Positions 37,456 through 46,885 are shown, counted from the stretch's first letter. The stretch is 64,000 bases of DNA from Lachnospiraceae bacterium (GCA_022791975.1 JAAWAC010000001.1:1-64000), one strand, 5' to 3'. Numbers and translations are program-made. The notes: generated from the letters alone by a model not told the origin.

Positions 37456-37518
37456 AATTTCCTCCGTATTATTTATATATAGTAGATTCTGTGATTTTTC
37501 TGCCACCTTTATTTTCTC

Positions 37519-38160
37519 TTATCTCACATCAACCACGGAATAATCACCTATGCGGAAAATCCCTCCGGTTTTAAAGTCCAGAGACTCTCGAAAAATAGGT
37601 CCGTCTATAACCAGCGTATGGTATTCACCCTTTTCCCCACAAACATCAATCCCTGCCCGCCTCATCATCTCCACTGCATTCCAGTCCATCTGCTGTCCCA
37701 AAAGCTTTTCAGGCAGCAGGGTATGATTGATACTTTTTATAATACATGCATATCCCAGACGGAGAAGCTCCTCCACATTGCCTTCCCGTCCCTGCTGCCA
37801 CAGAGGAAACAGAGCCTTTAGTCCTATATTGCGGCAACGCTCCTCCTCCCAGCTTCTGTTTTCCTCTATATCCATGTCCCCAAAGGCCGCGGCTTCCGCT
37901 CCCATAGCCTTTGCCTTTGCCAATCCTTCCTCAAAGGCCTGGACATAGTCCGCTCCCTTTGAAGGGCACAGAAGCAGGGGAATTCCAAGGGCTTTCTCAT
38001 ATTTTTTCAGCATCTCTCGATCTGCCCCATGAAAATAGGACCGCTGGTCCTCCTTTTTTAACATCACAACCAGGCAGACTGGCGTATGCCCTTTTTCCAG
38101 CATTTTATGAAGGGCCAGGGTACTGTCCTTGCCGCAACTGTATGACATAACAAATCTCAT
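37519..38160 (-). CDS. Dph6-like ATP pyrophosphatase
   Basis: About 213 residues of the N-type ATP-pyrophosphatase fold (diphthine-ammonia ligase family). The PP-loop is SYSCGKDSTLALHKM at the start. In archaea and eukaryotes the relatives amidate diphthine, but bacteria have no diphthamide, so the role here is unknown. ATG at 38160 overlaps the gntR stop by four bases (ATGA), so it is coupled to that regulator; the frame's longer start lies inside gntR. Confidence 0.87.
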   Translation of the reverse strand: MRFVMSYSCGKDSTLALHKMLEKGHTPVCLVVMLKKEDQRSYFHGADREMLKKYEKALGIPLLLCPSKGADYVQAFEEGLAKAKAMGAEAAAFGDMDIEENRSWEEERCRNIGLKALFPLWQQGREGNVEELLRLGYACIIKSINHTLLPEKLLGQQMDWNAVEMMRRAGIDVCGEKGEYHTLVIDGPIFRESLDFKTGGIFRIGDYSVVDVR

Positions 38161-38873
38161 GTTCTGGACAACTCCCTTCCGGCGGGAAACAACTCCCGAA
38201 AGGTCTGGCACACATCCGCAATATGCTCGTCCATAAGCTGGGTGGCCTTTTTCTCGTCATTTTCCCGGACCGCCTCTATAATCTCCTTGTGGCAGCGGAT
38301 ACCGCTGTCATAGCCCCGGCGCTCCACAAGCTTGAGCATATTTTCTCCCAGCACATCCCGGATCAGCTGCATACAGGCCACCAGCAGGGAATTCTTGGTC
38401 ATCCGGGCCAGCTCTATATGGAATCCCAGATCCGCATCGGAGAAGGCCTCCAAGTTGCCCACCTCCTGTTCCATATGGTCCAGCAGCTGCTCCAGGCGCT
38501 CCACATCCTCCGGGGTGGCCTTTTTCGCCGCCAGCCCTGCCTGCTTGGCCTCCACCACCTGACGGAATTCCAGCACCTCCAGCACCGATTCTGTCCCCAC
38601 ATAGGCCATGGGAATAATGGCATTCAGATAAATGTCCGCCCCTACTTCCCGCACATAATTTCCACCAGAAAACCGGGACTCCAAAAGGCCAATGGCATTA
38701 AGCTTCAAAAGCGCCTCCCGAATGGAGACCCTACTGACTCCAAAGGCCTCCGCCAGATCCGTCTCCGAGGGAACCTTATCCCCCGGCTTCCAGGCCCTGC
38801 TTAAAATCATCTGCTTCATCTGATCCGCCACCTGCTCACTGATACTTACTTTATGAATCGGTTTGATTTCCAT
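38157..38873 (-). CDS. GntR/FadR-family transcriptional regulator (second TRAP cluster)
   Basis: A 238-residue regulator: N-terminal winged helix (KVPSETDLAEAFGVSRVSIREAL) and FCD domain (LEQLLDHMEQE, DLGFHIELARMTKN, with metal-binding Asp/His residues). It lies at the end of the second TRAP/SDR operon, and its own promoter overlaps a TTGT-N3-ACAA palindrome. Probably represses itself and the TRAP operon until an organic-acid ligand binds. Confidence 0.92.
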   Translation of the reverse strand: MEIKPIHKVSISEQVADQMKQMILSRAWKPGDKVPSETDLAEAFGVSRVSIREALLKLNAIGLLESRFSGGNYVREVGADIYLNAIIPMAYVGTESVLEVLEFRQVVEAKQAGLAAKKATPEDVERLEQLLDHMEQEVGNLEAFSDADLGFHIELARMTKNSLLVACMQLIRDVLGENMLKLVERRGYDSGIRCHKEIIEAVRENDEKKATQLMDEHIADVCQTFRELFPAGRELSRT

Positions 38874-38933
38874 AACTGGTTTCCATCCTCTATTCCAATC
38901 AAATGCATAAAAAAATTGTAATCACTGTACCCT

Positions 38934-38946
38934 ATTGTAGCACAAT
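38934..38946. promoter_or_regulatory. TTGT-N3-ACAA operator at the second gntR promoter
   Basis: ATTGT-AGC-ACAAT, matching the FadR-type consensus TNGTNNNACNA. It covers the -10 box, and it is nested at the centre of a wider dyad (ATTGTAATCA at 38915-38924, TGATTACAAT at 38954-38963). Confidence 0.6.
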
Positions 38947-38962
38947 CGGGGAATGATTACAA
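38934..38962 (-). promoter_or_regulatory. Promoter of gntR-dph6-like genes
   Basis: TTGTAA (38957-38962), 17 bases, TACAAT (38934-38939) on the minus strand. The outer dyad next to T-rich tracts could alternatively act as a terminator for the upstream dehydrogenase gene. Confidence 0.55.
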
Positions 38963-38997
38963 TTTTTTTGCAAAAAACTCAAAAAAGACGATTTATA

Positions 38998-39801
38998 TTA
39001 CAGATCCCATGGCTGTCCGCCTGCCAGACACCCTCCATCCACATGATACATCATGCCGCTCATATAGCTGGAGGCATCTGAGGCCAGCAAAATGGCAAGG
39101 CCCAGAAGATCCGCCGGTTTTCCCGGCCGGTTCATGGCAATCCGATCCAAAAGGAATTTGGAGCGTACCTGGTCGGTCCACAAAGGCTCTGTCAAAGGTG
39201 TGCTGATATGGCCGGGACAGATGGCATTGGAACGAATGCCAAACTCGGCCCACTCAATGGCCTGGGCCCTGGTCAGAGCCGCCACCCCACTCTTGGTTGC
39301 CCCATAGACACCACAGCCTCCCAGCATCATCACCGAATTGTAGGAGGTCACATTGATGACACTGCCGCCTCCTGTCTCCTTCATACGCTTGGCTACTTCC
39401 TGACTTAGAAAATGCACGCCCTTCAGGTTCACGGCTACGATACGGTCAAAGGTTTCCTCATCTCCCTCGATCAATCGCACCCGCTTATTAATCCCAGCTC
39501 CGTTGACCAGCACGTCAATGCGGCCGTAAGCCTCTATAATCTGCTCCACACAGGATCGAATGGAATCCAGGGAGGTCATATCAATGCAGAAGCTTTTTGC
39601 CTTTCCCCCAAAACCTGTAATCTCATCCTCTACCTTTTTTAGCCCTTCCTCATTAAAATCGCACAGGGCCATAGCGCCGCCTACCTGAGCCATTCCCTTG
39701 GAAACTTCACTGAATATGCCTCCGGCCGCTCCCGTGACCAGTATTACCTTATCTTCCAGAGAAAATAGCTCCTTTAATTTCGCCGATGTATCCAGCTTCA
39801 T
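38998..39801 (-). CDS. Short-chain dehydrogenase/reductase
   Basis: A 267-residue classical SDR. It has the Rossmann motif TGAAGGIFSEV near residue 25, NGAGIN, and the catalytic YGATK (Tyr-x-x-x-Lys) around residue 165, with the upstream Ser in TSYNSV. The C-terminal SAAYMSGMMYHVDGG-type block reads SYMSGMMYHVDGG. The closest resemblance is to gluconate/3-oxoacyl oxidoreductases. It lies 3' of the URO-D-like gene in the TRAP operon and probably oxidises a hydroxyl group of the substrate or a breakdown product. AAGGAGG precedes ATG. Confidence 0.93.
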   Translation of the reverse strand: MKLDTSAKLKELFSLEDKVILVTGAAGGIFSEVSKGMAQVGGAMALCDFNEEGLKKVEDEITGFGGKAKSFCIDMTSLDSIRSCVEQIIEAYGRIDVLVNGAGINKRVRLIEGDEETFDRIVAVNLKGVHFLSQEVAKRMKETGGGSVINVTSYNSVMMLGGCGVYGATKSGVAALTRAQAIEWAEFGIRSNAICPGHISTPLTEPLWTDQVRSKFLLDRIAMNRPGKPADLLGLAILLASDASSYMSGMMYHVDGGCLAGGQPWDL

Positions 39802-39854
39802 TTGCCGTCCTCCTTATTATGTAAACCACTTTTAGTTGGTTTGTATTTCAGGCC

Positions 39855-41060
39855 TTACTCCTGATCTGCCGCGTCCGCGATTGCTTTTCTGGCGCTGGCA
39901 ATAAAGCTCTGGCATTTCTCAATGCTCTGTTTGGCTGTATCCAGAATACCAATGTTATTAGCCCGGATGGTATAGCCCTGGGAACCGGTCTCATTCAGCT
40001 CCCGGCAAATGGAAAATACCTTGTCGTACATTCCCTTCTCATCCTCCCGGATAATATCCGCCTGGGGATTTAAGCACACCTCAATGGGACAAATTTTGCC
40101 AAAATGCTCTCCTGCTGCCTTGGCTGACGTCCAGGGTCCCTTGTGAATCATATCAATCCCCGGTACCTTGGCAATGCTCTCATAGAGCCGATCCAGCTTT
40201 CCACAGCTGTGCCAGTAGTTTAGTCCCCCGAACCGATTGGACAACTGCACCTCATAGGGCAGGATAAATTCCTCATACAGAGCCGGGGACACGGTGGGCG
40301 TATTCACCTCATCGTTGTACAGATTGATCTTTCCCGTCTTTTCCCCCAAATACTTTTCTCTGGCCTCAAAATACTGAATCTGTCTATCCGTAAAGAACTG
40401 CATGTAGGTCTTGGCAAAACCATCCTCGTCATCCACCATATCCATAAGCACATCCTCATAGCCTCTGGTGTAGGTTGCTACCCCGAAAGGTCCTCTCTCC
40501 CATTCAGGGAAGATCACCTGGAAATCATCGTCCAGCTGATCCCGGCAATATTCATAGATCTTTACCGCGTCCTCCATCTGGCCAGTGTGATAAAAATCAA
40601 GCTCCGGAATCTTCTCCAGAGAGCTTTCATCCTCCAGGAAATACTTAAAGTCAATCCAGGGGTCTTCCTTCTCCCCGTAAACTACCCGCATGCCCATAAG
40701 GCTGGCCTCAAAGGCAGAGCCCATCCAGATAGGCACCAGCTTATCCACAAACACGTCATCCGCAAATAACCGGAACCGCTCAACTCGCATTTTCAGATAG
40801 TTTTCCAGAAACACCTGGGGCTTTTGGTAATAATCTGCCACGCTGTAGCCCAGATATCCTCCCCAGAAATTGGTGTTGCAGTCCATCTGCACCGGCGCCT
40901 GCCCTTTGGAGGCTGTGCCGTCCATTTTGGGGGTCCCCCGCCACTGGTCCCGGGAGGTTTTCTGAATACAGGCCCATTTTGCCTTCCGCTTTTGATTCTC
41001 TTCGCTTTCCTCCAGAGTACGGATTTGCTCCATTAAATATTTAATCTTGTCATCTGCCAT
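39855..41060 (-). CDS. Uroporphyrinogen-decarboxylase-like protein 1 (MtaA/CmuA-type)
   Basis: A 401-residue URO-D superfamily protein. It keeps YWHSCGKLDRL near residue 290 and ICPIEVCLNP about 50 residues on, an H-x-C...C arrangement like the zinc site of cobalamin-dependent methyltransferases (MtaA, CmuA). It is therefore more likely a methyl-group or C1 enzyme than a heme enzyme. Between dctM and the dehydrogenase in one operon. No corrinoid protein gene is adjacent. AAGGAGA lies upstream of ATG. Confidence 0.85.
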   Translation of the reverse strand: MADDKIKYLMEQIRTLEESEENQKRKAKWACIQKTSRDQWRGTPKMDGTASKGQAPVQMDCNTNFWGGYLGYSVADYYQKPQVFLENYLKMRVERFRLFADDVFVDKLVPIWMGSAFEASLMGMRVVYGEKEDPWIDFKYFLEDESSLEKIPELDFYHTGQMEDAVKIYEYCRDQLDDDFQVIFPEWERGPFGVATYTRGYEDVLMDMVDDEDGFAKTYMQFFTDRQIQYFEAREKYLGEKTGKINLYNDEVNTPTVSPALYEEFILPYEVQLSNRFGGLNYWHSCGKLDRLYESIAKVPGIDMIHKGPWTSAKAAGEHFGKICPIEVCLNPQADIIREDEKGMYDKVFSICRELNETGSQGYTIRANNIGILDTAKQSIEKCQSFIASARKAIADAADQE

Positions 41061-41092
41061 ATCTTTTCACTTCTCTCCTTATCTGGTTTTCC

Positions 41093-42370
41093 TTAAAAGA
41101 ACAGCTTGGGTAATGTCAACGAAAGGGCCGGGAATACCGCCGTCAAAATCAGTACTGCCAGCAATGCCAAAAAGCAAGGCTTTAAATACTTAAAGGTGGC
41201 ATTCATGGGGATTCCCACCAACGAGGTCGTCGTTGACAACAGTACACCCACCGGAGGGGTAATCTGTCCCAGCACCAGAGTCATAACAATAATCAAGCCA
41301 AAATGTATGGGATCAATACCAAACTGCGTTGCCATAGGATACAACACTGGCGCAAAAATAACTGTGGCCGCACAGGTTTCCATAAACATTCCCAAAACGG
41401 TCAGGAACAAAATCACGATGAAAATAACCGCCAGAGGATTGTTGGTAATTCCACTTAACAGGGAGCTGACTGTCTTGGGAAAATTCACCCGCGCCAGCTG
41501 ATAGCCCATAATATTAGCCATACCGTTGAGCATCAAAATCGTAGCTCCGCTTAACGCACCCTTGGCAAATACATTGGGCAGATCCTTTAGCTTATATCCC
41601 TTGTAAATAAACTTTCCTACGATCAGTCCGTACACACAAGCCAGCATACCTGCCTCTGTAGGGCTGCAAAAGCCTGCCATAGTGCCACCGATAATGATAA
41701 CCGGCATAATCAGCGCCCAGATAGCCTTCAGGATAATGCGGATCTTTTCCTTCATGGGCATCTTAGGGCTCTTGGGAATATTGTTTTTCTTTGCATAGAA
41801 GTAGGAAACCACCATCAAAGCCATACCCATAAGAATTCCCGGCACCACACCAGCCATAAACATGGAACCTACGGATATTCCTGCGATGGAACAGTACATA
41901 ACCATCAAAATACTGGGAGGAATAATGGGCCCAATGGTTCCGCCACAGGCCTGTAAGGTAGCTGTAAAGGCTTTGTCATAGCCATCCTTATTCATAGCCG
42001 GAACCAGCAAAGACCCAAAGGCCAGGGCCGTAGCCACGGAGGAACCGGAAACAGCCGCAAACAGCATACAGGAAACCACACATACGTGAGCCAATCCTCC
42101 TGTGAGATGTCCCACCACAGCTTTGGAAAAATTTACCAATTCCTTTGAGATACTTCCTGCCTCCATAATGGAGCCGGACAAAATGAAAAAGGGGATTGCC
42201 ATCATGGAAACAGAGTTCATTCCTGCAAATACCCGGGGCACCACGCCCATAATGTCCACGCTGCCCTGCAAGAGCACCGTCACCGTGCCTGCCGCTCCCA
42301 TGGCAAAGGCCAGGGGCATGGCAAACAATAGCAAGATCAGAAATAGAATAAATAAAATCGCTGCCCACAT
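41093..42370 (-). CDS. dctM: TRAP transporter large permease DctM (cluster 2)
   Basis: A 425-residue, about 12-helix ion-coupled permease. Family blocks: MAIPFFILSGSIMEAGSIS, AAVSGSSVATALAFGS and GGTIGPIIPPSILMVM. It starts three bases after dctQ ends. Distant from the first cluster's DctM, so the two systems probably have different substrates. Confidence 0.96.
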   Translation of the reverse strand: MWAAILFILFLILLLFAMPLAFAMGAAGTVTVLLQGSVDIMGVVPRVFAGMNSVSMMAIPFFILSGSIMEAGSISKELVNFSKAVVGHLTGGLAHVCVVSCMLFAAVSGSSVATALAFGSLLVPAMNKDGYDKAFTATLQACGGTIGPIIPPSILMVMYCSIAGISVGSMFMAGVVPGILMGMALMVVSYFYAKKNNIPKSPKMPMKEKIRIILKAIWALIMPVIIIGGTMAGFCSPTEAGMLACVYGLIVGKFIYKGYKLKDLPNVFAKGALSGATILMLNGMANIMGYQLARVNFPKTVSSLLSGITNNPLAVIFIVILFLTVLGMFMETCAATVIFAPVLYPMATQFGIDPIHFGLIIVMTLVLGQITPPVGVLLSTTTSLVGIPMNATFKYLKPCFLALLAVLILTAVFPALSLTLPKLFF

Positions 42371-42373
42371 AGA

Positions 42374-42880
42374 TTACGCGCCTCCCTTCTTAGCCTTCCG
42401 AAGCTCTATAAAATGCTCCACGGTTACCTTTGCCTGGGCTACTATACTTAAGCCTACCCCCAAAGGCATACAGATGTACACCAGTCCCATGCTGATCCGC
42501 ATGGCAGAGGATTTGGCAATCATGTTCATAGTTACCATCCGGATACAGGGTCCCAAAAAGTAAATAAGGAAAGCAAGCACCAGAAAATCTCCCACCAGGT
42601 AGAAATTGTTTCTCACCCGCTGATTTTTCACCACACTCTGCACCAGATCCACCACCAGATGTTCCTTCCTTACTATCAAGACCGGACAGGCAATAAAGGT
42701 CATCCAGATCATAATAAAACGCTGCGCCTCATCCGACCAGGTGAGAGGCTCTCCCAACATCCTGGACATTACTGTGGCAAAGCATAAAAACAGCAAAATA
42801 AACAGCAATAATCCTGCCAGATAATAGCAGCCCTGAAACAGGCCATCCAGCGCCCGTCTGATCTTCCCAAATCCTTCCAT
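42374..42880 (-). CDS. dctQ: TRAP transporter small permease DctQ (cluster 2)
   Basis: About 168 residues, four helices, with the GEPLTWSDEAQRFIMIWMTF core. ATG at 42880 follows AAAGGAGGGAG; the longer frame to 42952 begins close to dctP and lacks a site. Confidence 0.94.
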   Translation of the reverse strand: MEGFGKIRRALDGLFQGCYYLAGLLLFILLFLCFATVMSRMLGEPLTWSDEAQRFIMIWMTFIACPVLIVRKEHLVVDLVQSVVKNQRVRNNFYLVGDFLVLAFLIYFLGPCIRMVTMNMIAKSSAMRISMGLVYICMPLGVGLSIVAQAKVTVEHFIELRKAKKGGA

Positions 42881-42973
42881 ATAGCGCTCCCTCCTTTTTT
42901 GAGCTATATTTACCGTGCGCCGGCCGGAGAGGCAAATCTCCCGCCGGCGCAAAATCAGAAGCTGTCTATTTTA

Positions 42974-44065
42974 CTATTTTGCAAGCCCCTGGACATATTC
43001 GATCATCTCAGCTCCGCCATCCACGTTGCTCTTATATTCCTCCCATACACTTGTACAGGCCTGCCGGAATGGCTCCACATCCACGTCCGTATACTCCATG
43101 CCCTCATCGAGGAGCAGCTGCTTAAATTTCTCTGTCTCTGTAACCACGCGATCCCTGTGATTTCTGGCTGCCTCTGCGGCACACTCCAGCACCAGGGCCT
43201 TAGCTGTGGGGTCAATGCTCTCAAGCTTGGCTTCATTGGCTAAAATGGAGCAATCACAGAAAATATGGTTGGTCTGGGCGATGTACTTGGTCTGCTCATA
43301 AAGAGCGGATGTGTATACCGTATTGTGAGAATTTTCCAGGGCATTTACCACGCCTGTCTGCAAAGCTGTATAAATCTCACTGAAAGATACGATGGTCGTC
43401 TGGCATTCCATTGCCTCAAAAGCAGATACATACAGAGGAATATCCGGTACCCGGATCTTCAATCCCTTCATATCCTCCAGAGAAGTAATCTTTTCCTGGG
43501 AATAAACAGCCCGGAAAGCATCATAGCTGGGTCCGATAATGCGGACGCCCACGGTCTGGGCCATATCCTCGATCATCTCTGCACATCCGTCACTGTCATA
43601 GAAAGCCGCTACATGATCCCAGTCATTGAACATATAGGGAAGAGCCACAATATCCGCCTTGGGATAAACCGTAGCCATGGTGGGGAAGTCATTGATACAC
43701 AGATCGATGGTTCCCATACGGATCGCTTCTGCTGTCTCCGCCTGGTTTCCGATTTCTGAATTTCCGTGAACCTCAATGGTAATCTTTCCACCGCTCTTTT
43801 CCGCAACCAGATCCGCAAATTCTGCAACCATCTGGGTGGCCAAATGTCCGTCATTGAGATGATGAGCCAAAACCAGAGTCAGCTCCTCCCCCTCATAGGC
43901 TCCGTCGGAAGAAGCTGCTGGTTCCTGAGCCTCCTCACCTTCCGTCGCTTCCGGTGCGTTTGCCGCCGGTTCCTGGGTGTCATTCGAACCCTTCTCTCCT
44001 CCACAGCCTGCCAGCGCTGCTACCATTGCTGCCACCAAGATGCCACTTAACCATTTCTTTTTCAT
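42974..44065 (-). CDS. dctP: TRAP transporter solute-binding lipoprotein DctP (cluster 2)
   Basis: A 363-residue binding protein. Lipobox LAGCGGE (Cys near residue 21), then an acidic linker rich in Glu, Ala and Pro. The ligand arginine lies in GLKIRVPDIPLYVSAFEAM. First gene of the island operon dctP-dctQ-dctM-uroD1-SDR, with a strong promoter and a TTGT-N3-ACAA palindrome upstream. Confidence 0.95.
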   Translation of the reverse strand: MKKKWLSGILVAAMVAALAGCGGEKGSNDTQEPAANAPEATEGEEAQEPAASSDGAYEGEELTLVLAHHLNDGHLATQMVAEFADLVAEKSGGKITIEVHGNSEIGNQAETAEAIRMGTIDLCINDFPTMATVYPKADIVALPYMFNDWDHVAAFYDSDGCAEMIEDMAQTVGVRIIGPSYDAFRAVYSQEKITSLEDMKGLKIRVPDIPLYVSAFEAMECQTTIVSFSEIYTALQTGVVNALENSHNTVYTSALYEQTKYIAQTNHIFCDCSILANEAKLESIDPTAKALVLECAAEAARNHRDRVVTETEKFKQLLLDEGMEYTDVDVEPFRQACTSVWEEYKSNVDGGAEMIEYVQGLAK

Positions 44066-44173
44066 AATCTTTCTCCTTTACATTTTAGTCTTTTTCTAAT
44101 ATTCCCGTGAAATGTTTGCTCCTATTCTCTTTCTCTATCCCCCCTTTTGGAATGTTTACAATTAGTCAATATG

Positions 44174-44186
44174 ATTGTCCTACAAT
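44174..44186. promoter_or_regulatory. TTGT-N3-ACAA operator upstream of dctP
   Basis: ATTGT-CCT-ACAAT, a perfect palindrome matching the FadR-type consensus, 12 bases after the -10 box. Confidence 0.6.
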
Positions 44187-44198
44187 TTTTGCAGGTAT

Positions 44199-44227
44199 AG
44201 TATAGCCAGGTTTTTTCTATTTTTCAA
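44199..44227 (-). promoter_or_regulatory. Promoter of the second TRAP operon
   Basis: TTGAAA (44222-44227), 17 bases, TATACT (44199-44204) on the minus strand. Confidence 0.75.
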
Positions 44228-44333
44228 TATGCATTCCCTTATTTTTCAATTTTTGTTATATTTGTCTTTTATTCCCTGATATTTTTCCGCAACAAATAAA
44301 GCTCTTGCTCTTTTTGTGCATTTTTGCCAGTTC

Positions 44334-45626
44334 TCACAGAGTTTTTCCTGTGTTGGAAAAATAGGAGTCAATGATCTGGGTAGCCATCTCGCACCATTTC
44401 CAGAGCCTCTGGGGCTCTCCGCCCAGATTGATAATGGTTTTCATCAGGATTTCCATGCTTTTCCCATGCTTGATAGCCAGCTCACAGACCTCCTTAAGCT
44501 CCTTTTCCAGCGCGTCAAACCGGGGAGTATCTCCCGCCAGATTTACGGAATGGGGTTTGAAGGAGACCACTTTGTCTTTATCCATCTTCTCAATGGCTTC
44601 TTCCTTTTTGGAAAAAGGAGATACGGAAATCTTTTTCAGTCCAGGCAGCACCTTTAACTCTTCCAGCTTGTGATCCAGCCTCTCACAACAGCCATAGTGC
44701 ATTCTCCCCCACTTTGCAGCCCAGAGGGCCTCATGGTCAAAGGCAAATTCCTTGGTCATAGCTGGGGACATGGCTGTCAAAAGCTGGTCCGCACAATCTC
44801 CCCACATATCCCTGGCTCTGGCTCCGATTCCGCTCTTTGTGGCTGGAGCCAGCTCTGTGGTGTAACCATAGCCACCGTTTCCCACGGTAAAATTACCATT
44901 GTTGGAGGTTAAAAGTCCCAGCTTCTCGTACTGCTCCAACCGGTTGATGGAAACCTCTATGTAACGGCTCACTGCCTGGTGCATAAATTCCGGCTCATCT
45001 ATAAATTTATACATGCCTTCCTCAATTCCCAGCCAAGTCAGAAGATCATCCCAGGGAACACAGGAAAAATAGTGTTTCCCCAGAAGCTTTACCTCCAGAA
45101 TTCCGTCAAAAACCTCCTGCATGGCAGCCAGGCGCTCCATAGTTTCCTTCTCATCATATTGGATTTCCGGATACCGAATCTTTTCCAGGTCTTTCTCATT
45201 AAATATGACCGTGTAAAAATGCCGGGCACCCTTGATCCGTTCTTCCTCAATGCCGGACAGCTTTCCAGCATCAGGCACGCTGGGAGTCAGTCCAAAAATG
45301 GAATCCGTCACGCAGATTGGACAATAAATCACCGGCTCAATCACCCGATGGCACCTTAAATGCTTCCATTCATAGATCCGCTGCAGCAGGTCCAACTCCA
45401 CAGTGGCCCAAAAGGTATCCTCCAGAGTCACTTTCAGCTCATCCTCATACTGCATCAAAAACCAGGGATAATCTCTGGCCAGGATAGCAGGCTTCTCCAT
45501 TTTGCAGTCATTTACTGCTGTCCAAATCCGCCTGTGCTCTTCCTGCAAAGGATCCTCTGCAATTTCCCGCACCTGCCGGGCCAGCTCCCGCAGCCGTTTG
45601 GTTACTTCTGCCGGTGGTCTCTTCAT
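44334..45626 (-). CDS. Uroporphyrinogen-decarboxylase-like protein 2
   Basis: A 430-residue URO-D superfamily member, quite different from its neighbour. The site corresponding to the H-x-C zinc motif reads MHYGCCERLD (about residue 315), giving His and two Cys, with LPGLKKISVSPF downstream. An N-terminal helical extension of about 60 residues is charged and Arg-rich. It is separated from dctP by about 270 bases of AT-rich DNA, so it is a different transcription unit, coming after the RpiR-type regulator. Substrate unknown. Confidence 0.82.
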   Translation of the reverse strand: MKRPPAEVTKRLRELARQVREIAEDPLQEEHRRIWTAVNDCKMEKPAILARDYPWFLMQYEDELKVTLEDTFWATVELDLLQRIYEWKHLRCHRVIEPVIYCPICVTDSIFGLTPSVPDAGKLSGIEEERIKGARHFYTVIFNEKDLEKIRYPEIQYDEKETMERLAAMQEVFDGILEVKLLGKHYFSCVPWDDLLTWLGIEEGMYKFIDEPEFMHQAVSRYIEVSINRLEQYEKLGLLTSNNGNFTVGNGGYGYTTELAPATKSGIGARARDMWGDCADQLLTAMSPAMTKEFAFDHEALWAAKWGRMHYGCCERLDHKLEELKVLPGLKKISVSPFSKKEEAIEKMDKDKVVSFKPHSVNLAGDTPRFDALEKELKEVCELAIKHGKSMEILMKTIINLGGEPQRLWKWCEMATQIIDSYFSNTGKTL

Positions 45627-45647
45627 GCTTCCTACCTCCCTATTTTT

Positions 45648-46529
45648 TTAATATTGTTTATTTCTCTCCAGGTATTTCTCCCGGATTTCCAATCGCCGTT
45701 CTGTCTCCTCAAATTTCTTATTGCTGATAATGCTCATAAGCATCTCCACATTGGCCATCATGCCCAGATAGGAATTGAAAAAGCTAACGCCGCTCCGCTC
45801 TGCAAGAAGCACATAATCCGCCCCATTTGTGATGGAACCGGTTATTTTTTCTGTGAGAATCACCAGCTTACTCCCCTTCTCCTTCACCAGCTCCAGGGTC
45901 ATCAATACATTTTCCGAATATCTGGGAAAGCTGATAAGTACCACACAGTCCCTCTCTGTAAGGTCATACAGCTCCTCGGTCATCATTCCCACGTCTGTAA
46001 TGCAGATTACATTCCCCCTGCACAGCTTTAGGAGACGACCGAAAAAATCGATGGTTCCGGTGGCCATGCGATATCCTATGAGAAATACCTTTTCCGCCCC
46101 GATTATCAGATCCGCAATCCGTATATACTTGTCATAGCCATTTTTAATAAAAGCCTCGGAAATATTTTGGGTGTGCTTAGCCCGACAGGCTTCCAGGATT
46201 TCCCGCTCATTCCTCTCTCGGATGTCTTGCAAAAGCTCCGGAGAGCTTGACACCTCTGACCCTCTCTGTCGCTGGTGAAGCATCTCTGACTGAAGCTCTC
46301 TGCGAAACTGGCTGAATTTGGAAAATCCCAGCTTGTTGGCCACCCGGATTACCGTTGCCCCACTGACTCTGGTAGCCTCCGCCAGCTCGGAGGAAGTAAA
46401 ATAACAGGCCTCCTCCCTGTGGACCATAATAAAGTCCAAAACTTTCTGTTCGCTTTTTGTCAGCTTTACCTGGCAGATTTTTTCCTCGATCCGTAAGCTT
46501 CCTTTATCATTTTGAATATTTTCATTCAT
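45648..46529 (-). CDS. MurR/RpiR-family transcriptional regulator
   Basis: A 293-residue regulator: an N-terminal HTH_6 (residues about 15-90, SELAEATRVSGATVIRVANKLGF) and a C-terminal SIS domain (about 125-260) that binds phosphosugars in relatives (VFLIGYRMATG, VLISFPRYSENV). Directly upstream of URO-D-like gene 2 and probably co-transcribed with it. Start supported by GAGG at eight bases. Confidence 0.93.
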   Translation of the reverse strand: MNENIQNDKGSLRIEEKICQVKLTKSEQKVLDFIMVHREEACYFTSSELAEATRVSGATVIRVANKLGFSKFSQFRRELQSEMLHQRQRGSEVSSSPELLQDIRERNEREILEACRAKHTQNISEAFIKNGYDKYIRIADLIIGAEKVFLIGYRMATGTIDFFGRLLKLCRGNVICITDVGMMTEELYDLTERDCVVLISFPRYSENVLMTLELVKEKGSKLVILTEKITGSITNGADYVLLAERSGVSFFNSYLGMMANVEMLMSIISNKKFEETERRLEIREKYLERNKQY

Positions 46530-46544
46530 TCAGTTTTCCTCTTT

Positions 46545-46558
46545 GAATAGTTTTATTC
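46545..46558. promoter_or_regulatory. Palindrome upstream of the RpiR gene
   Basis: GAATA-GTTT-TATTC, perfect 5-bp arms, 16 bases before the ATG. A candidate autoregulatory site. Confidence 0.4.
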
Positions 46559-46822
46559 TATCACTTTAGATATTGTTAGTCAATAAGCAGCCTTTTACTT
46601 TCTTCTTTTTGTGAAAAGTAGTAAAAACACACAATTATTTTGAATGCTTTTCTTCATTTTATTTGGATGATTTGTACAAAAATATTCACTCCATTCTTTT
46701 CCATGCCCCCTAAAGCCTCCCCTTTCTCCTCCTTTTCCCTTTCCAACCAAAGGCTCTTTTCGTTTTGGGCCAATATAGTTCTATCTTAGTATAAATCTTC
46801 CCTCCGTACAAGGAAAACAAAA

Positions 46823-46856
46823 AGAGAAACAGACCGCTCCTTTTGCCTGTTTCTCT
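46823..46856 (-). terminator. Terminator after the third gntR gene
   Basis: 10-bp stem AGAGAAACAG / CTGTTTCTCT followed on the minus strand by TTTTTGTTTTCC. Confidence 0.8.
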
Positions 46857-46885
46857 CTAATTTCAGTATTTTCCTTCCAGCTTCT

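Larger units (their letters stand above)
46530..46885. other. Non-coding stretch between RpiR and GntR genes
   Basis: About 350 AT-rich bases without a gene. It holds the upstream region of the RpiR gene, with a palindrome at 46545-46558, and the terminator of the gntR gene at 46823-46856. Confidence 0.65.

Noticed and set aside
37456-37518. Purine riboswitch before purL
   Set aside because: The gap to the upstream gene is only 63 bases, too short for an aptamer plus expression platform, and no conserved core is seen.
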